From positions 62,001 through 126,000 of the forward strand of contig CP036163.1 in NCBI GenBank assembly GCA_019056595.1: 64,000 nucleotides of DNA. Reading direction: 5' to 3'. A program made the translations under genes and the position numbers. Under the pieces are notes generated by a model, which worked only from the letters and a program-made list of their open reading frames with translations, did no database searches and was not told the origin of the DNA. Below, piece by piece: positions 1-13,842 of this stretch (position 1 is its first letter; each line of letters starts with the position of its first letter). This DNA comes from Pectobacterium atrosepticum. Lineage in GTDB: Bacteria; Pseudomonadota; Gammaproteobacteria; Enterobacterales; Enterobacteriaceae.

Positions 1-1
1 C

Positions 2-967
2 CTGACGGATGGCGATATTGTGCTGACAGGCGAACCCCGAATGAAAGAGCGGCCGATCGGGCATCTGGTCGACGCACTACGTCAGGGCGGGGCGAAAATT
101 GACTATCTTGAACAGGAGAATTATCCGCCGCTTCGTCTACACGGCGGTTTCCAGGGCGGTGAAATCAGCGTAGATGGTAGTGTATCGAGCCAGTTTTTGA
201 CTGCTCTGCTGATGACTGCGCCACTGGCCGCGCAGGATACGCAAATCAGCATTCAGGGCGATCTGGTTTCCAAGCCGTATATCGATATCACGCTGCATAT
301 GATGAAAGCGTTCGGTATTGACGTGCGCCATGAAAATTACCAGCACTTCTTCGTGGCAGGTCGTCAGCAGTATCGCTCACCGGGTGATTATCTGGTTGAA
401 GGCGATGCGTCGTCGGCCTCTTATTTCCTGGCTGCGGCGGCGATTAAAGGTGGCGTTGTACGTGTGACTGGCGTGGGCCGTAATAGCGTACAGGGTGATA
501 TCCGCTTTGCTGATGTGCTGGAAAAGATGGGGGCAATCGTACGCTGGGGCGAGGATTATATTGAATGCGAACGTGGTGAACTGCACGCGATCGATATGGA
601 TATGAACCACATCCCTGATGCCGCAATGACTATTGCTACGGCGGCGCTTTTCGCTCAGGGCGGAACCACCACGCTACGTAATATCTATAACTGGCGTGTG
701 AAAGAAACCGATCGTTTAGCTGCGATGGCGATTGAACTGCGCAAAGTGGGCGCGGAAGTGGAAGAGGGGAACGACTACATTCGTATTACGCCACCGGCCA
801 AGCTGAAAGCGGCAGAAATCGGTACGTACAACGATCATCGTATGGCGATGTGTTTCTCGCTGGTGGCGTTGTCGGATACGCCAGTCACGATTTTGGATCC
901 GAAGTGTACGGCTAAAACCTTCCCTGACTACTTCGAGCAATTGGCGCGTCTCAGCGAACTAGCGTGA
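2..967 (+). CDS. aroA: 5-enolpyruvylshikimate-3-phosphate synthase, C-terminal part (5' truncated by window)
   Basis: The reading frame is open from base 2 and closes with TGA at 965-967; the start codon lies outside the window. EPSP synthase joins shikimate-3-phosphate and phosphoenolpyruvate, the sixth step of the shikimate pathway, in the cytosol. The visible part carries typical AroA landmarks: GEPRMKERP near the left edge, a GDASSASYF segment, [21 protein letters not shown] and [10 protein letters not shown] near the C-terminus. About 322 of the usual ~427 residues are present. A strong intrinsic terminator follows, so cmk downstream is probably transcribed separately. Identification is near certain. 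Confidence 0.97.
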   Translation: MTDGDIVLTGEPRMKERPIGHLVDALRQGGAKIDYLEQENYPPLRLHGGFQGGEISVDGSVSSQFLTALLMTAPLAAQDTQISIQGDLVSKPYIDITLHMMKAFGIDVRHENYQHFFVAGRQQYRSPGDYLVEGDASSASYFLAAAAIKGGVVRVTGVGRNSVQGDIRFADVLEKMGAIVRWGEDYIECERGELHAIDMDMNHIPDAAMTIATAALFAQGGTTTLRNIYNWRVKETDRLAAMAIELRKVGAEVEEGNDYIRITPPAKLKAAEIGTYNDHRMAMCFSLVALSDTPVTILDPKCTAKTFPDYFEQLARLSELA

Positions 968-976
968 TTCCATTCT

Positions 977-1002
977 AAGGCACGGTTTTCGTGCCTTTTT
1001 TC
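977..1002 (+). terminator. Rho-independent terminator after aroA
   Basis: An 8-bp perfect stem (AAGGCACG / CGTGCCTT) with a 5-base loop runs into a T tract, 10 bases after the aroA stop. Confidence 0.9.
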
Positions 1003-1093
1003 CTCGATCGATTTCCACCACATTCCGCTGTGTTTTTTTCTGAAATTGCGTAGCGCGTTCAGAGAATGCCTTATTTTTCCCGCCATTCCGCCA

Positions 1094-1128
1094 TTGGGGT
1101 AACCTTTCTCTGCATTGATGCGTATAAT
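1094..1128 (+). promoter_or_regulatory. Possible promoter for cmk-rpsA
   Basis: A perfect -10 hexamer TATAAT lies at 1123-1128, about 60 bases before cmk, followed by a GC-rich stretch (GAGGCTCC) of the kind seen in stringently controlled ribosomal promoters. No good -35 is found at 17 bases; TTGGGG at 1094-1099 is too far away. The -10 is a direct observation; function is inferred from position upstream of cmk-rpsA. Confidence 0.4.
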
Positions 1129-1187
1129 GAGGCTCCGTAATGCCATAAACGGCATAAGCGGAACTTCCCAGTATTAAGGAGAGAGAA

Positions 1188-1868
1188 ATGACGGTGATGG
1201 CACCGGTAGTTACGGTTGACGGACCGAGCGGCGTAGGCAAAGGTACCTTATGTAAGGCATTGGCTGAAGCTTTACAATGGAACCTGCTGGACTCGGGGGC
1301 TATCTATCGTGTTTTGGCGTTGGCGGCGTTACACCACCATGTGGATATCAGTTCAGAAGATGCGCTGGTCCCGCTAGCCTCTCATCTTGATGTGCGCTTT
1401 GTTGCAGAAGACGGGCAGTTGAAAGTCATTCTGGAAGGCGAAGACGTTAGCCACGAAATTCGTACCGAAGCGGTGGGCAACACGGCTTCTCAGGCTGCAG
1501 CTTTTCCTCGTGTTCGTGAAGCATTATTACGTCGGCAGCGTGCTTTCCGTGAGGCTCCGGGGTTGATTGCCGATGGACGTGATATGGGAACGGTGGTCTT
1601 TCCTGACGCCCCAGTGAAGATTTTCCTGGATGCCAGTGCGGAAGAACGTGCACAACGTCGCATGCTACAGTTGCAGGGGAAGGGCTTTAATGTTAACTTT
1701 GAACGTCTTTTGTCTGAGATAAAAGAACGGGACGATCGTGATCGTAGCCGCCCCGTTGCGCCGTTAGTACCTGCTGCCGATGCGCTGGTGCTGGATTCAA
1801 CGGAAATGACAATCGATGAAGTGATAGCGCGCGCGTTGGCTTATGCCCGCGAAATTTTAGCGTCGTAA
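1188..1868 (+). CDS. cmk: Cytidylate kinase
   Basis: Phosphorylates CMP and dCMP to the diphosphates with ATP, in the cytosol. The 226-residue protein matches the family length (227 in E. coli). The P-loop GPSGVGKGT is at about residues 12-20, followed by the substrate-binding LLDSGAIYR segment; the [15 protein letters not shown] motif and the ERDDRDRSR lid are present. The start ATG at 1188 has a strong Shine-Dalgarno (AAGGAGAG). The gene sits directly upstream of rpsA, as in other enterobacteria, and shares transcription with it there. Confidence 0.97.
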   Translation: MTVMAPVVTVDGPSGVGKGTLCKALAEALQWNLLDSGAIYRVLALAALHHHVDISSEDALVPLASHLDVRFVAEDGQLKVILEGEDVSHEIRTEAVGNTASQAAAFPRVREALLRRQRAFREAPGLIADGRDMGTVVFPDAPVKIFLDASAEERAQRRMLQLQGKGFNVNFERLLSEIKERDDRDRSRPVAPLVPAADALVLDSTEMTIDEVIARALAYAREILAS

Positions 1869-1984
1869 TCACAGAAAACTGAATTTTTACCTCGCTGTAA
1901 GGATGCACAGCGGGGCATGTTAAACAACCCCATCGAGCAGGATGCCAGATGGACGTTAAATTGAAACCCTTAAGATTATCAAAC

Positions 1985-3658
1985 ATGACTGAATCTTTTG
2001 CTCAACTCTTTGAAGAATCCCTGAAAGAAATCGAAACCCGTCCTGGTTCCATCGTACGTGGTGTTGTTGTGTCTATTGATAAAGATGTCGTACTGGTTGA
2101 CGCCGGTCTGAAATCTGAATCTGCCATTCCGGTAGAACAATTCAAGAACGCACAGGGCGAACTGGAAATTCAGGTTGGTGATGAAGTAGACGTTGCTCTG
2201 GACGCTATCGAAGATGGCTTCGGCGAAACTCTGCTTTCTCGCGAAAAAGCTAAACGCCATGAAGCATGGCTGACGCTGGAAAAAGCCTACGAAGAAGCTG
2301 CAACTGTTACTGGTATTATCAACGGTAAAGTTAAAGGCGGTTTCACTGTTGAGCTGAACGGCATTCGTGCGTTCCTGCCAGGTTCTCTGGTAGACGTTCG
2401 TCCGGTTCGCGACACGCTGCATCTGGAAGGCAAAGAGCTTGAGTTCAAAGTTATCAAGCTGGATCAGAAACGCAACAACGTTGTTGTTTCTCGCCGTGCA
2501 GTTATCGAATCTGAAAACAGCGCTGAACGCGATCAACTGCTGGAAAACCTGCAGGAAGGCATGGAAGTTAAAGGTATCGTTAAGAACCTTACTGACTACG
2601 GTGCATTCGTTGATCTGGGTGGCGTTGATGGCCTGCTGCATATCACTGATATGGCTTGGAAACGTGTTAAACATCCGAGCGAAATCGTCAATGTGGGCGA
2701 CGAAATCACTGTTAAAGTGCTGAAATTCGACCGCGAGCGTACCCGTGTGTCTCTGGGTCTGAAACAGCTGGGCGAAGATCCATGGGTCGCTATCGCTAAG
2801 CGTTACCCAGAAAGCACTCGTCTGACTGGTCGCGTAACCAACCTGACTGATTACGGCTGCTTCGTTGAAATCGAAGAAGGCGTTGAAGGTCTGGTACACG
2901 TTTCCGAAATGGATTGGACCAACAAAAACATCCACCCATCCAAAGTTGTTAACGTTGGCGATGTAGTGGAAGTAATGGTTCTGGATATCGATGAAGAACG
3001 TCGTCGTATCTCCTTGGGCCTGAAACAGTGTAAATCCAACCCATGGCAGTTGTTCGCAGAAACTCACAATAAGGGCGACCGCGTTGAAGGTAAAATCAAG
3101 TCAATCACTGACTTCGGTATCTTCATCGGTCTGGACGGCGGCATCGATGGTCTGGTGCACCTGTCTGACATCTCCTGGAACGTGGCTGGCGAAGAAGCCG
3201 TTCGCGAATACAAGAAAGGTGATGAAATCGCCGCTGTTGTTCTGCAGGTTGACGCAGAGCGCGAGCGTATCTCTCTGGGCGTGAAACAACTGTCTGAAGA
3301 CCCGTTCAATAACTACCTGTCTGTTAACAAGAAAGGTGCTATTGTTACTGGTAAAGTTACAGCAGTTGACGCCAAAGGTGCTACAGTTGAATTAGCAGAC
3401 GGCGTAGAAGGCTATCTGCGTGCTTCTGAAGCTTCTCGCGATCGCATCGAAGACGCAACACTGGTGCTGAATGTTGGCGACAGCGTTGAAGCGAAATACA
3501 CCGGTGTTGATCGTAAAAACCGCGTTGTTAGCTTGTCTGTCCGTGCGAAAGACGAAGCTGACGAGAAAGATGCAATCGCAACTGTTAACAACAAGCCGGA
3601 AGAAAACAATTTCTCCAGCGCGATGGCAGAAGCGTTCAAAGCAGCTAAAGGCGAGTAA
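1985..3658 (+). CDS. rpsA: 30S ribosomal protein S1
   Basis: S1 binds mRNA on the 30S subunit and is needed to initiate on structured or weak-SD messages. From the ATG at 1985 the protein is 557 residues, the E. coli length, and begins [13 protein letters not shown]. An in-frame upstream ATG at 1949 would add 12 unconserved residues and is rejected. Six S1/OB-fold repeats are visible, the last four most regular (for example [44 protein letters not shown]). No good Shine-Dalgarno precedes the start; in E. coli this gene is also SD-poor and autoregulated by S1, so the same is inferred here. Codon use looks highly biased, as for ribosomal genes. Confidence 0.97.
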   Translation: MTESFAQLFEESLKEIETRPGSIVRGVVVSIDKDVVLVDAGLKSESAIPVEQFKNAQGELEIQVGDEVDVALDAIEDGFGETLLSREKAKRHEAWLTLEKAYEEAATVTGIINGKVKGGFTVELNGIRAFLPGSLVDVRPVRDTLHLEGKELEFKVIKLDQKRNNVVVSRRAVIESENSAERDQLLENLQEGMEVKGIVKNLTDYGAFVDLGGVDGLLHITDMAWKRVKHPSEIVNVGDEITVKVLKFDRERTRVSLGLKQLGEDPWVAIAKRYPESTRLTGRVTNLTDYGCFVEIEEGVEGLVHVSEMDWTNKNIHPSKVVNVGDVVEVMVLDIDEERRRISLGLKQCKSNPWQLFAETHNKGDRVEGKIKSITDFGIFIGLDGGIDGLVHLSDISWNVAGEEAVREYKKGDEIAAVVLQVDAERERISLGVKQLSEDPFNNYLSVNKKGAIVTGKVTAVDAKGATVELADGVEGYLRASEASRDRIEDATLVLNVGDSVEAKYTGVDRKNRVVSLSVRAKDEADEKDAIATVNNKPEENNFSSAMAEAFKAAKGE

Positions 3659-3668
3659 TCACAACGGT

Positions 3669-3696
3669 AGAATGAGCAACGTGAGTTGCTCATTCT
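3669..3696 (+). terminator. Strong hairpin after rpsA (partial terminator or processing site)
   Basis: A 12-bp perfect stem (AGAATGAGCAAC / GTTGCTCATTCT) with a 4-base loop begins 11 bases after the rpsA stop. The following T tract is short and interrupted, so it may be a weak terminator allowing read-through to ihfB, or an RNA-stabilising end. Confidence 0.65.
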
Positions 3697-3749
3697 TGTA
3701 ACGGTAGTCAGTTATCCCGGCTATTGATAGCCACGCATTTGGAGGCGCT

Positions 3750-4034
3750 ATGACCAAGTCTGAACTTATTGAAAGGCTTGCTGGACAGCAATCTCATATC
3801 CCGGCCAAAGTGGTTGAGGATGCAGTGAAAGAAATGCTTGAACAAATGGCTTCTACGTTAGCCGAAGGCGACCGTATTGAAATCCGTGGGTTTGGCAGTT
3901 TTTCACTTCACTACCGTGCACCGCGTGTGGGTCGTAATCCGAAAACGGGTGATAAAGTTGAGCTGGAAGGTAAGTACGTCCCTCACTTTAAACCGGGCAA
4001 GGAACTCCGCGACCGCGCTAACATTTATGGCTAA
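3750..4034 (+). CDS. ihfB: Integration host factor beta subunit
   Basis: IhfB pairs with IhfA to form the DNA-bending nucleoid protein IHF, which acts in recombination, replication and transcription. The 94 residues match the family exactly; the DNA-binding arm motif [12 protein letters not shown] and the conserved [10 protein letters not shown] segment are present. GGAGG at 3741-3745 is a strong Shine-Dalgarno for the ATG at 3750. It follows rpsA at 91 bases, the usual order. In E. coli the next gene is comEC/ycaI; here that gene lies some 35 kb away (see findings). Confidence 0.97.
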   Translation: MTKSELIERLAGQQSHIPAKVVEDAVKEMLEQMASTLAEGDRIEIRGFGSFSLHYRAPRVGRNPKTGDKVELEGKYVPHFKPGKELRDRANIYG

Positions 4035-4060
4035 TTGTTAGTCATAAATATCAGCCTTAT

Positions 4061-4087
4061 AAAAGCACTCATTTTGGGTGCTTTTTT
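4061..4087 (+). terminator. Rho-independent terminator after ihfB
   Basis: The stem AAAAGCAC / GTGCTTTT is followed by a T run, 26 bases after the ihfB stop. The remaining ~245 bases to the next gene are AT-rich, and I see no gene or clear operator in them. Confidence 0.88.
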
Positions 4088-4332
4088 GCATTTATCGATC
4101 TTGTTCCCTCAAAGCTTCCGCGCTATTGGCTATTTGTTCTGATTACTTATCAGAGTGCCATTCCTTGTTATACGTTTTCTTTCTCCCTTTGAGCTGTTAA
4201 GTGACCGCGACATATGAAATATGAATATTTTGATTTCCAGCCGTTTGGATGTTGAAATTTCGAATGTTATTGCCTATTTTTTATGCATTACATTAATTTC
4301 TCTAATGCATTATCTCTAAATAAGGAAAGTGT

Positions 4333-6204
4333 ATGAGTGAAGCATGTAGCCATTCCGGTAGCATAAGCTGTTCCTGCTGTAGTCCTCTATGGAAATCATT
4401 TCTCCCCGATACGCCAGTTGATATTCCTGAGTGGGAAAACAGTCTACATATTGAAACGAAGTTATTCCGTTCCGCGCCAAATAAGGATGGTAGCCCTGGA
4501 AAAGCGATTCTGACGCTGGAAGATGGGCAGGAGGTTTCGGTTGAAGCAATTGGTATTCATGACGGACTGGTGGTTGCGACAGGTTCATATCAAGATGTGA
4601 AGGCCAAAATGCCGAAAAACACGTTGGAACATCAATTATCAGGCAAACAAACGCTGTTGCCGGGTCTGATTGAGCCACATGTGCACATCATTAACACCGC
4701 GATGTTATCTGCCATTGGCAATGATGTTAGCCCGTTTGAAGAGCAGAGATTACGCAAAGATTATAATAGGGTTTGGGTGACATCCTCTCTGGCTGAGCAG
4801 GCAAAGTCGGATACGGATAAAAATAATAGCTGGCTTATCGGCTTTGGCGCCGATCCTTCCTTGTTTATTGGCGGAGAGAAGGAATTTAATTCTGCCGTTC
4901 TTGATGAGCATGTGACGGATAAAAGACCCGTATTTGTCATCAATGCCTCGATGCATCTGGCCTATATCAATACGTGTGCGATTAAACTCGTCAGGGAATT
5001 TTATAAAGATAAAGTTATTCCACCGGATGACGGCATCCTTAAAGAAATAGACGGTATAGAGCCTGTCGTGAATGTCATTGTTAGCAGTTACCCCAAAGCA
5101 AAATTGGCGCTGATGCTAATTGAATCGGTTAACAAACTGTTTGGTGTGGCGAGTAAACGCGGCGTGACTTATATGCTCGATGCTGGCGTTGAACCCAAAG
5201 GTACTCAGCCTGGCTTCGATCAAGTGAGTTTTCTGGATAAATGGGCACATCTGCCGATCTGTCCGGTGCGGATCGGTGGTGCGCTGATCATTACGAATAG
5301 TGATGATTTCAAAAATAAGGTGGTGGATCATTACTCTCCAGGCTATGGAGATGAACATTTCCACTTGCCGTATATCAAGATTATTTCAGATGGTTCAAAT
5401 CAAGGGCTGACGGGGTATCAATCCACGCCGTACTGCTGTAATAGCCGTTATGAAAAAACGCCGAGTGAGAAAAATATTGGAGCCTTCAACTTTACTCCTC
5501 CAACTGATATCAATACGCTGGTGGATAGCGTTGTGCAGCATCAATGGCCGTTGATGATTCATACTAATGGTGATGAAGCCATTAGCCTGACGTTAGCGTC
5601 ATTTAAAAAGGCAGGCGTGACGTCAGGCTCTTACGAACAGCGTCGTGATCGTCTGGAACATGCATCACTGCTGACTGATGACCATCTGTCTGAAATGAAG
5701 CAACGCGGTATTTCGCCCAGTTTCTTAATTGGTCATGTGGGGTATTGGGGCTGGGCATTCCAGCAAACCATATTGGGAGAGGAACGGGCTAATCACCTTG
5801 ATCGCTGCCAGTCCGCTATTAATCACGGGATGAGGATTACTTTACACAGCGATAACGGTGTTACACCGCTTGGCCCACTGCGCATGATGGAACAGGCAAT
5901 TTCACGTGTGATGGAAGGCGCACCTCAAGGGACAACTCCTGCTGTGTTGCGTGAACAAGAGCGGATTTCCCGTTTCGCCGCGCTTAAAGCCGCGACCTAT
6001 GATGCCGCTTGGCAATGCCATGCAGATCAATGGGTAGGTTCGCTAGTTGCCGGTAAATGTGCTGATTTTGTTATTTTGGCGGATTCCCCGCTGACCTATG
6101 ACTCAGCAGATAAGAATAATCCGGTCAAAGATATGCGTGATATACCGGTTCTGGAAACCTGGAAAGGGGGGCGTAAAGTGCATTCAGGTGCTGGTCATTC
6201 TTAA
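4333..6204 (+). CDS. Amidohydrolase-family protein (YtcJ-like, amidohydrolase 3), substrate unknown
   Basis: A 623-residue metal-dependent hydrolase. The sequence shows the expected metal and catalytic landmarks of the amidohydrolase superfamily: HVH at residues 116-118 after the first beta-domain, MIHTNGDEA with His410, RLEHASL with His443, and LHSDNGVTPLGP with Asp507. The C-terminal GSLVAGKCADFVIL segment rebuilds the small beta-sandwich domain. It is most like the exoenzyme-regulatory/YtcJ group, whose substrates are mostly unknown, so no reaction is assigned. The extreme N-terminus is unusual: CSHSGSISCSCC (Cys5, 13, 15, 16 and His7) looks able to bind metal, and no signal peptide is apparent. 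The ATG at 4333 has a good SD (TAAGGAAAGTG). It stands alone between terminators. By eye its base composition is more AT-rich than the his genes, which may suggest transfer. Confidence 0.8.
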   Translation: MSEACSHSGSISCSCCSPLWKSFLPDTPVDIPEWENSLHIETKLFRSAPNKDGSPGKAILTLEDGQEVSVEAIGIHDGLVVATGSYQDVKAKMPKNTLEHQLSGKQTLLPGLIEPHVHIINTAMLSAIGNDVSPFEEQRLRKDYNRVWVTSSLAEQAKSDTDKNNSWLIGFGADPSLFIGGEKEFNSAVLDEHVTDKRPVFVINASMHLAYINTCAIKLVREFYKDKVIPPDDGILKEIDGIEPVVNVIVSSYPKAKLALMLIESVNKLFGVASKRGVTYMLDAGVEPKGTQPGFDQVSFLDKWAHLPICPVRIGGALIITNSDDFKNKVVDHYSPGYGDEHFHLPYIKIISDGSNQGLTGYQSTPYCCNSRYEKTPSEKNIGAFNFTPPTDINTLVDSVVQHQWPLMIHTNGDEAISLTLASFKKAGVTSGSYEQRRDRLEHASLLTDDHLSEMKQRGISPSFLIGHVGYWGWAFQQTILGEERANHLDRCQSAINHGMRITLHSDNGVTPLGPLRMMEQAISRVMEGAPQGTTPAVLREQERISRFAALKAATYDAAWQCHADQWVGSLVAGKCADFVILADSPLTYDSADKNNPVKDMRDIPVLETWKGGRKVHSGAGHS

Positions 6205-6224
6205 CGCCACTGTATCGTCATGCT

Positions 6225-6262
6225 AAAACCCCGCGTTATCAATGACCGATAACGCGGGGAAA
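6225..6262. terminator. Bidirectional terminator between the amidohydrolase gene and hisI
   Basis: A 12-bp perfect stem (CCCCGCGTTATC / GATAACGCGGGG) has AAAA on its left, giving UUUU for minus-strand transcripts from the his operon. It lies just after the his operon end and 20 bases after the plus-strand amidohydrolase stop. Confidence 0.85.
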
Positions 6263-6265
6263 GGC

Positions 6266-6891
6266 TTATTTATTGTGACGTTCTTTCAGGCGATTGATGA
6301 TGGTCGCGAGATCTAAATCTTGATCCTGTAGCAGCACCAGCAGGTGGTACATTAAATCCGCTGCTTCATTAGTGAGCTCTTCGCGGTCGTGCACCGTTGC
6401 CGCTAATGCGGCCTCCAGACCTTCTTCACCAACTTTCTGCGCGATGCGCTTAGTGCCGCTGGCATACAGACGTGCGGTGTAAGAGCTGTCTGGGTCGGCA
6501 TGCTTACGCTCTGCCAACAGTTGCTCTAGCTGATAGAGGAACGTCCAGTCGCTGGCTGCAGGCGAGAAACAGCTGCTTGTACCCAGATGACAGGTTGGTC
6601 CGATAGGATTAACCAGAATCAGCAGTGTGTCGTTATCGCAGTCTGGCGTGATAGAGACGACATTGAGGAAATGGCCGGAAGATTCTCCTTTTGTCCACAA
6701 CCGCTGCTTGGTACGCGAGAAAAACGTAACCTTGCCGCTCTCTTCGGTAGCCTGCAACGCATCCTGATTCATATAGCCCAGCATCAACACTTCACCGGAT
6801 ACCGCATGTTGCACGACAACCGGCAGCATGCCGTCCGTTTTTTCCCAATCGAGTTGGTTTCGTTGTTCGTCGTTTAGAAAGCACTCTTCGC

Positions 6892-6898
<7 letters not shown>
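6266..6898 (-). CDS. hisI: Bifunctional phosphoribosyl-AMP cyclohydrolase / phosphoribosyl-ATP pyrophosphatase
   Basis: Catalyses the second and third steps of histidine synthesis. The 210-residue protein is a HisI-HisE fusion. The N-terminal cyclohydrolase has [14 protein letters not shown], the metal site PDCDNDT and the [12 protein letters not shown] cysteines. The C-terminal MazG-like pyrophosphatase has [22 protein letters not shown] and [12 protein letters not shown]. It is the last gene of the operon and overlaps the end of hisF by 7 bases. The N-terminus is about 7 residues longer than in E. coli, so a slightly later start is possible. Confidence 0.96.
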
Positions 6899-8393
<1,495 letters not shown>

Positions 8394-8984
8394 CTACATC
8401 TCCAGAAAGTTTTTCAGCAGTTGCGCGCCCGCAGCACCAGAACGCTCGGGGTGGAACTGCACGCCAAAGAAGTTATCTTTTTCCAGCGCGGCGGTGAAGG
8501 CTTCGCCGTAGTTGGCTTGTGCAATCGTGTTTTCGCAGACTGGCATGGCATAGCTGTGAACAAAATAGAAATAAGCGCCGTCATCGATATCGCGGAACAA
8601 ACGATGCCCGGCCTTCGGAATCACCTGATTCCAGCCCATGTGCGGCAGTGGCAAGCCGTGGTCTATTATTTTTTTTACTGGCGTATCGACAATCCCCAGC
8701 GTGGGGATACCGCCACTTTCGTCGCTGTGTGTCCCCAGCAACTGCATGCCGAGGCAAATGCCGAGAACCGGTTGGGTACAGGCTTTGATCAGCGCGATTA
8801 GATCGCGCTCTTCCAGTTGATTCATCGCGGCCTGCGCGGTACCAACACCCGGCAGAAATAGCTTGTCTGCTTGCAGGACAATCTCGGCCTCGCGGCTAAC
8901 AACCGGCGTATACCCCAACCGCTGCACGGCGTAGGTCACCGAAGAGAGGTTGGCGCAGCCGGTATCAAGAATGACGACCTTCAT
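8394..8984 (-). CDS. hisH: Imidazole glycerol phosphate synthase, glutamine amidotransferase subunit
   Basis: A class I glutaminase supplying ammonia to HisF. At 196 residues it has the usual family length. The nucleophile Cys is in GICLGMQLL (about residue 77), and the catalytic His and Glu are in [10 protein letters not shown] near the C-terminus. LPGVGTA and the GCANLSS start are typical. Its ATG overlaps the hisB stop by one base (TGATG arrangement), implying coupled translation. Confidence 0.97.
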   Translation of the reverse strand: MKVVILDTGCANLSSVTYAVQRLGYTPVVSREAEIVLQADKLFLPGVGTAQAAMNQLEERDLIALIKACTQPVLGICLGMQLLGTHSDESGGIPTLGIVDTPVKKIIDHGLPLPHMGWNQVIPKAGHRLFRDIDDGAYFYFVHSYAMPVCENTIAQANYGEAFTAALEKDNFFGVQFHPERSGAAGAQLLKNFLEM

Positions 8985-10051
8985 CAGAGCACTCCTTTCG
9001 AGCTCGGCAACGTGTCACCCTCGACGCGAATTGCCTGACGTAGCGTGCGCCCGAAGACTTTAAACAGGCTTTCCACACGGTGATGATCGTTACGCCCTTT
9101 GGTTTTCAGGTGCAGCGTACAGGCCATGGAATAAGACAGTGAGCGGAAGAAGTGTTCGACCATTTCCGTACTCAGATCGCCAACGCGCTGATAGTTGAAT
9201 TCGGCTTTATATTCCAGATGCGGGCGCCCTGAAATATCCAGCGCACAGCGTGCCAGACACTCATCCATCGGCAGGACGAAGCCAAAACGGCCAATGCCGC
9301 GTTTGTCGCCCAGCGCGTTATTCAGGGCTTCGCCCAGCGCCAGACCGGTATCTTCCACCGTGTGGTGATCGTCAATGTACAGATCGCCTTTCACTTCAAT
9401 ATTCATGCGAAAGCCGCCGTGGGTGGCGATTTGATCCAACATGTGATCGAAGAAGCCAACACCGGTGTTAATTTTGCTGCCGCCTTCCTGATCCAGCCAG
9501 ACGTTTACATCAATCGCGGTTTCACGCGTAACGCGGTTGACGTGTGCATGGCGGTTACGCTTGGTTAGCTGGTCAGTAATTGCTTGCCAGTTCAGCCCGC
9601 CACGCTGGTAGAGCAGGCCGGTAATGCCCATATTTTGCGCCAACTGAATATCGGTTTGGCGGTCGCCGATGACGTAGCTATTTGCCACATCCATCAGGCC
9701 GCCGTTCAAATAGGCCGTTACCAGTTCGGTCTTGGGTTTGCGACAGGTGCAGTTATCTGCCGGTAAATGCGGACAGATCAGCACGTGCTCAAAATGGATG
9801 CCCTGCGATGTCAGAATCTGCATCATCAGGTTGTGCGGTGGATCGAAGGTTTCCTGCGGAAAGCTATCGGTTCCTAGCCCATCCTGATTGGTAATCATCA
9901 CCAGCGCATAACCGGCCTTTTGCAGTGCCAGCAGCGACGGAATGACATCTGGTTCCAGCGCCAGTTTATCCAGACGGTCAACCTGAAAATCCTCAGGCGG
10001 TTCAGCAATCAATGTTCCGTCACGGTCGATAAAGAGGTATTTCTGGCCCAC
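8984..10051 (-). CDS. hisB: Bifunctional histidinol-phosphatase / imidazoleglycerol-phosphate dehydratase
   Basis: A 355-residue fusion. The N-terminal HAD phosphatase carries the DRDGTL nucleophile motif at residues 9-14 and the zinc-type [15 protein letters not shown] loop; it dephosphorylates histidinol phosphate. The C-terminal IGP dehydratase has the duplicated manganese-binding motifs GFFDHML...HG and [10 protein letters not shown], and later HFFRS and [10 protein letters not shown]. Fusion and length match gammaproteobacterial HisB. hisC lies 15 bases upstream. Confidence 0.97.
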   Translation of the reverse strand: MGQKYLFIDRDGTLIAEPPEDFQVDRLDKLALEPDVIPSLLALQKAGYALVMITNQDGLGTDSFPQETFDPPHNLMMQILTSQGIHFEHVLICPHLPADNCTCRKPKTELVTAYLNGGLMDVANSYVIGDRQTDIQLAQNMGITGLLYQRGGLNWQAITDQLTKRNRHAHVNRVTRETAIDVNVWLDQEGGSKINTGVGFFDHMLDQIATHGGFRMNIEVKGDLYIDDHHTVEDTGLALGEALNNALGDKRGIGRFGFVLPMDECLARCALDISGRPHLEYKAEFNYQRVGDLSTEMVEHFFRSLSYSMACTLHLKTKGRNDHHRVESLFKVFGRTLRQAIRVEGDTLPSSKGVL

Positions 10052-10066
10052 GTGAGCTCCTTAAAA

Positions 10067-12465
<2,399 letters not shown>

Positions 12466-12470
12466 GGTCA

Positions 12471-13370
12471 TCACTCCATCATTTTTTCAATGGGCAGGAC
12501 CAGAATGGAGCTGGCACCCAACGATTTCAGCTTTTCCATGGTTTCCCAGAATAGCGTTTCACTGCTGACCATGTGCATGGCAACACGGCTTTGGTCACCA
12601 GCAAGTGGCAGAATGGTCGGGCGCTCGGCACCTGGTAGCAGAGCAATGACTTCGTCCAGACGTTCACTCGGCGCGTGCAGCATGATGTATTTGGATTCAC
12701 GTGCCTGAATCACGCCTTGCATACGCGTCAGCAGTTTATCGATTAGCTGTTGTTTCTCTGCGGGCATCTCACCGTCGCGCTGAATCAAGCAGGCTTTAGA
12801 ACGGTAAATGACTTCGACTTCACGCAGACCGTTGGCTTCCAGCGTGGCACCGGTTGATACCAGATCGCAGATGGCGTCAGCCAGACCTGCGCGCGGTGCC
12901 ACTTCAACTGAACCATTGAGCAGGCAAGATTTGAAATTGACGGATTGTCTGTCGAGATATTGTTTGAGCAGGTGAGGATACGAGGTGGCAATACGTTTAT
13001 TTTGCAGGCATTCAGGGCCGGTATAGGCTTCGTCCAGCTGCATTGCCAGCGACAGGCGGCAGCCGCCAAAATCCAGACGGCGCAGCGTGAAGTAACGCGG
13101 ATCTTCGCCCTGTGCCCGGCGGTTTAACAGCTCTTCTTCCAGCACGTTTTCACCGATAATACCCAGATCGACCACGCCATCCATCACCAGTCCGGGGATA
13201 TCGTCATCCCGTACGCGCAGGATATCAATCGGCATATTTTCTGCGAACGCGATCAGACGCTGTTGCTGTAAGTTGATTTTGATACCGCAGCGTGCCAGCA
13301 GCTCGCGTGAATCGTCGCTCAGGCGGCCTGACTTCTGCATTGCAATCCGTAAACGTGTTTTATCCAGCAT
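12471..13370 (-). CDS. hisG: ATP phosphoribosyltransferase (long form)
   Basis: Commits ATP and PRPP to histidine synthesis. At 299 residues it is the long, histidine-feedback-inhibited form with a C-terminal regulatory ACT-like domain. Seen are [10 protein letters not shown] near the start, [10 protein letters not shown], the PRPP-binding stretch [14 protein letters not shown], and the C-terminal [18 protein letters not shown] segment. It is the first structural gene after the leader attenuator. Confidence 0.97.
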   Translation of the reverse strand: MLDKTRLRIAMQKSGRLSDDSRELLARCGIKINLQQQRLIAFAENMPIDILRVRDDDIPGLVMDGVVDLGIIGENVLEEELLNRRAQGEDPRYFTLRRLDFGGCRLSLAMQLDEAYTGPECLQNKRIATSYPHLLKQYLDRQSVNFKSCLLNGSVEVAPRAGLADAICDLVSTGATLEANGLREVEVIYRSKACLIQRDGEMPAEKQQLIDKLLTRMQGVIQARESKYIMLHAPSERLDEVIALLPGAERPTILPLAGDQSRVAMHMVSSETLFWETMEKLKSLGASSILVLPIEKMME

Positions 13371-13421
13371 GGAAACCTCATTAACCTGTCAAATTTAAAT
13401 TTCTAGAAATATAGCGAGCAT

Positions 13422-13453
13422 AAAAAAACCCTCGGAAGATGATCTTCCGAGGG
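13422..13453 (-). terminator. his operon attenuator (terminator stem)
   Basis: On the minus strand a perfect 12-bp stem (CCCTCGGAAGAT / ATCTTCCGAGGG) is followed by seven Ts. It lies between the leader peptide and hisG, as in E. coli and Salmonella, and would form when histidyl-tRNA is plentiful. Confidence 0.93.
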
Positions 13454-13474
13454 CTCTCTTTGTGTTCTGCGCCA

Positions 13475-13498
13475 CTGGAAGATCTGAACGTCTTCCAG
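13475..13498 (-). promoter_or_regulatory. his leader upstream hairpin (pause / competing stem)
   Basis: The stem CTGGAAGA / TCTTCCAG lies between the leader peptide and the terminator. Its TCTTCC arms are complementary to parts of the terminator stem, so alternative pairings can form, as required for ribosome-mediated attenuation. Confidence 0.75.
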
Positions 13499-13516
13499 CA
13501 CCAACCGTCCGAAAGA

Positions 13517-13564
13517 CTAATCAGGATGATGGTGATGATGGTGGTTAAACAGAACGCGTGTCAT
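13517..13564 (-). CDS. hisL: his operon leader peptide
   Basis: Minus-strand ORF of 15 codons, MTRVLFNHHHHHHPD, ending in TAG. Six consecutive histidine codons sense the charging of tRNA-His; the E. coli peptide has seven. An AAAGAGAC sequence upstream of its ATG can serve as Shine-Dalgarno. It is followed by the hairpins described at 13475-13498 and 13422-13453. Identification rests on sequence and position and is very secure despite the small size. Confidence 0.95.
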   Translation of the reverse strand: MTRVLFNHHHHHHPD

Positions 13565-13622
13565 AAAATGTCTCTTTGTTGTGCCAGTGTTTATTAAATC
13601 AGTAACGATTTATCTGTCGAAT

Positions 13623-13652
13623 AACCTAAACCATGTTCGGGCCGTTGTGCAA
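13623..13652 (-). promoter_or_regulatory. Probable his operon promoter
   Basis: On the minus strand TTGCAC (13647-13652) and TAGGTT (13623-13628) are separated by 18 bases and would start transcription about 50 bases before hisL. Position and spacing are good; the -10 is imperfect. Confidence 0.6.
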
Positions 13653-13842
13653 CATTTTTTTAGCAGATAAGGGAAGTTCGTTTTGGTTGAGCGATACGCT
13701 AGCATAATCACGCTGGATATCGGCTCTTGATAGGCAGAAAAGCCTGCGGAAATCGGACGAGCTCCGTAGCGATGGATGTAAAAGCCGTTTACTCTGTAGG
13801 CGTGGGTGTTAATCACAGGCTCCTTGCAGGGGAGAACGGCAG

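Noticed and set aside
1979-3067. A 362-codon minus-strand ORF antisense to rpsA
   Set aside because: It mirrors strong codon bias of rpsA, has no recognisable domain and no SD; long antisense shadows are common opposite ribosomal protein genes.
13526-13543. GATGATGGTGATGATGGTG run as a microsatellite or repeat
   Set aside because: It is the complement of six His codons of the his leader peptide, so it is explained by coding.
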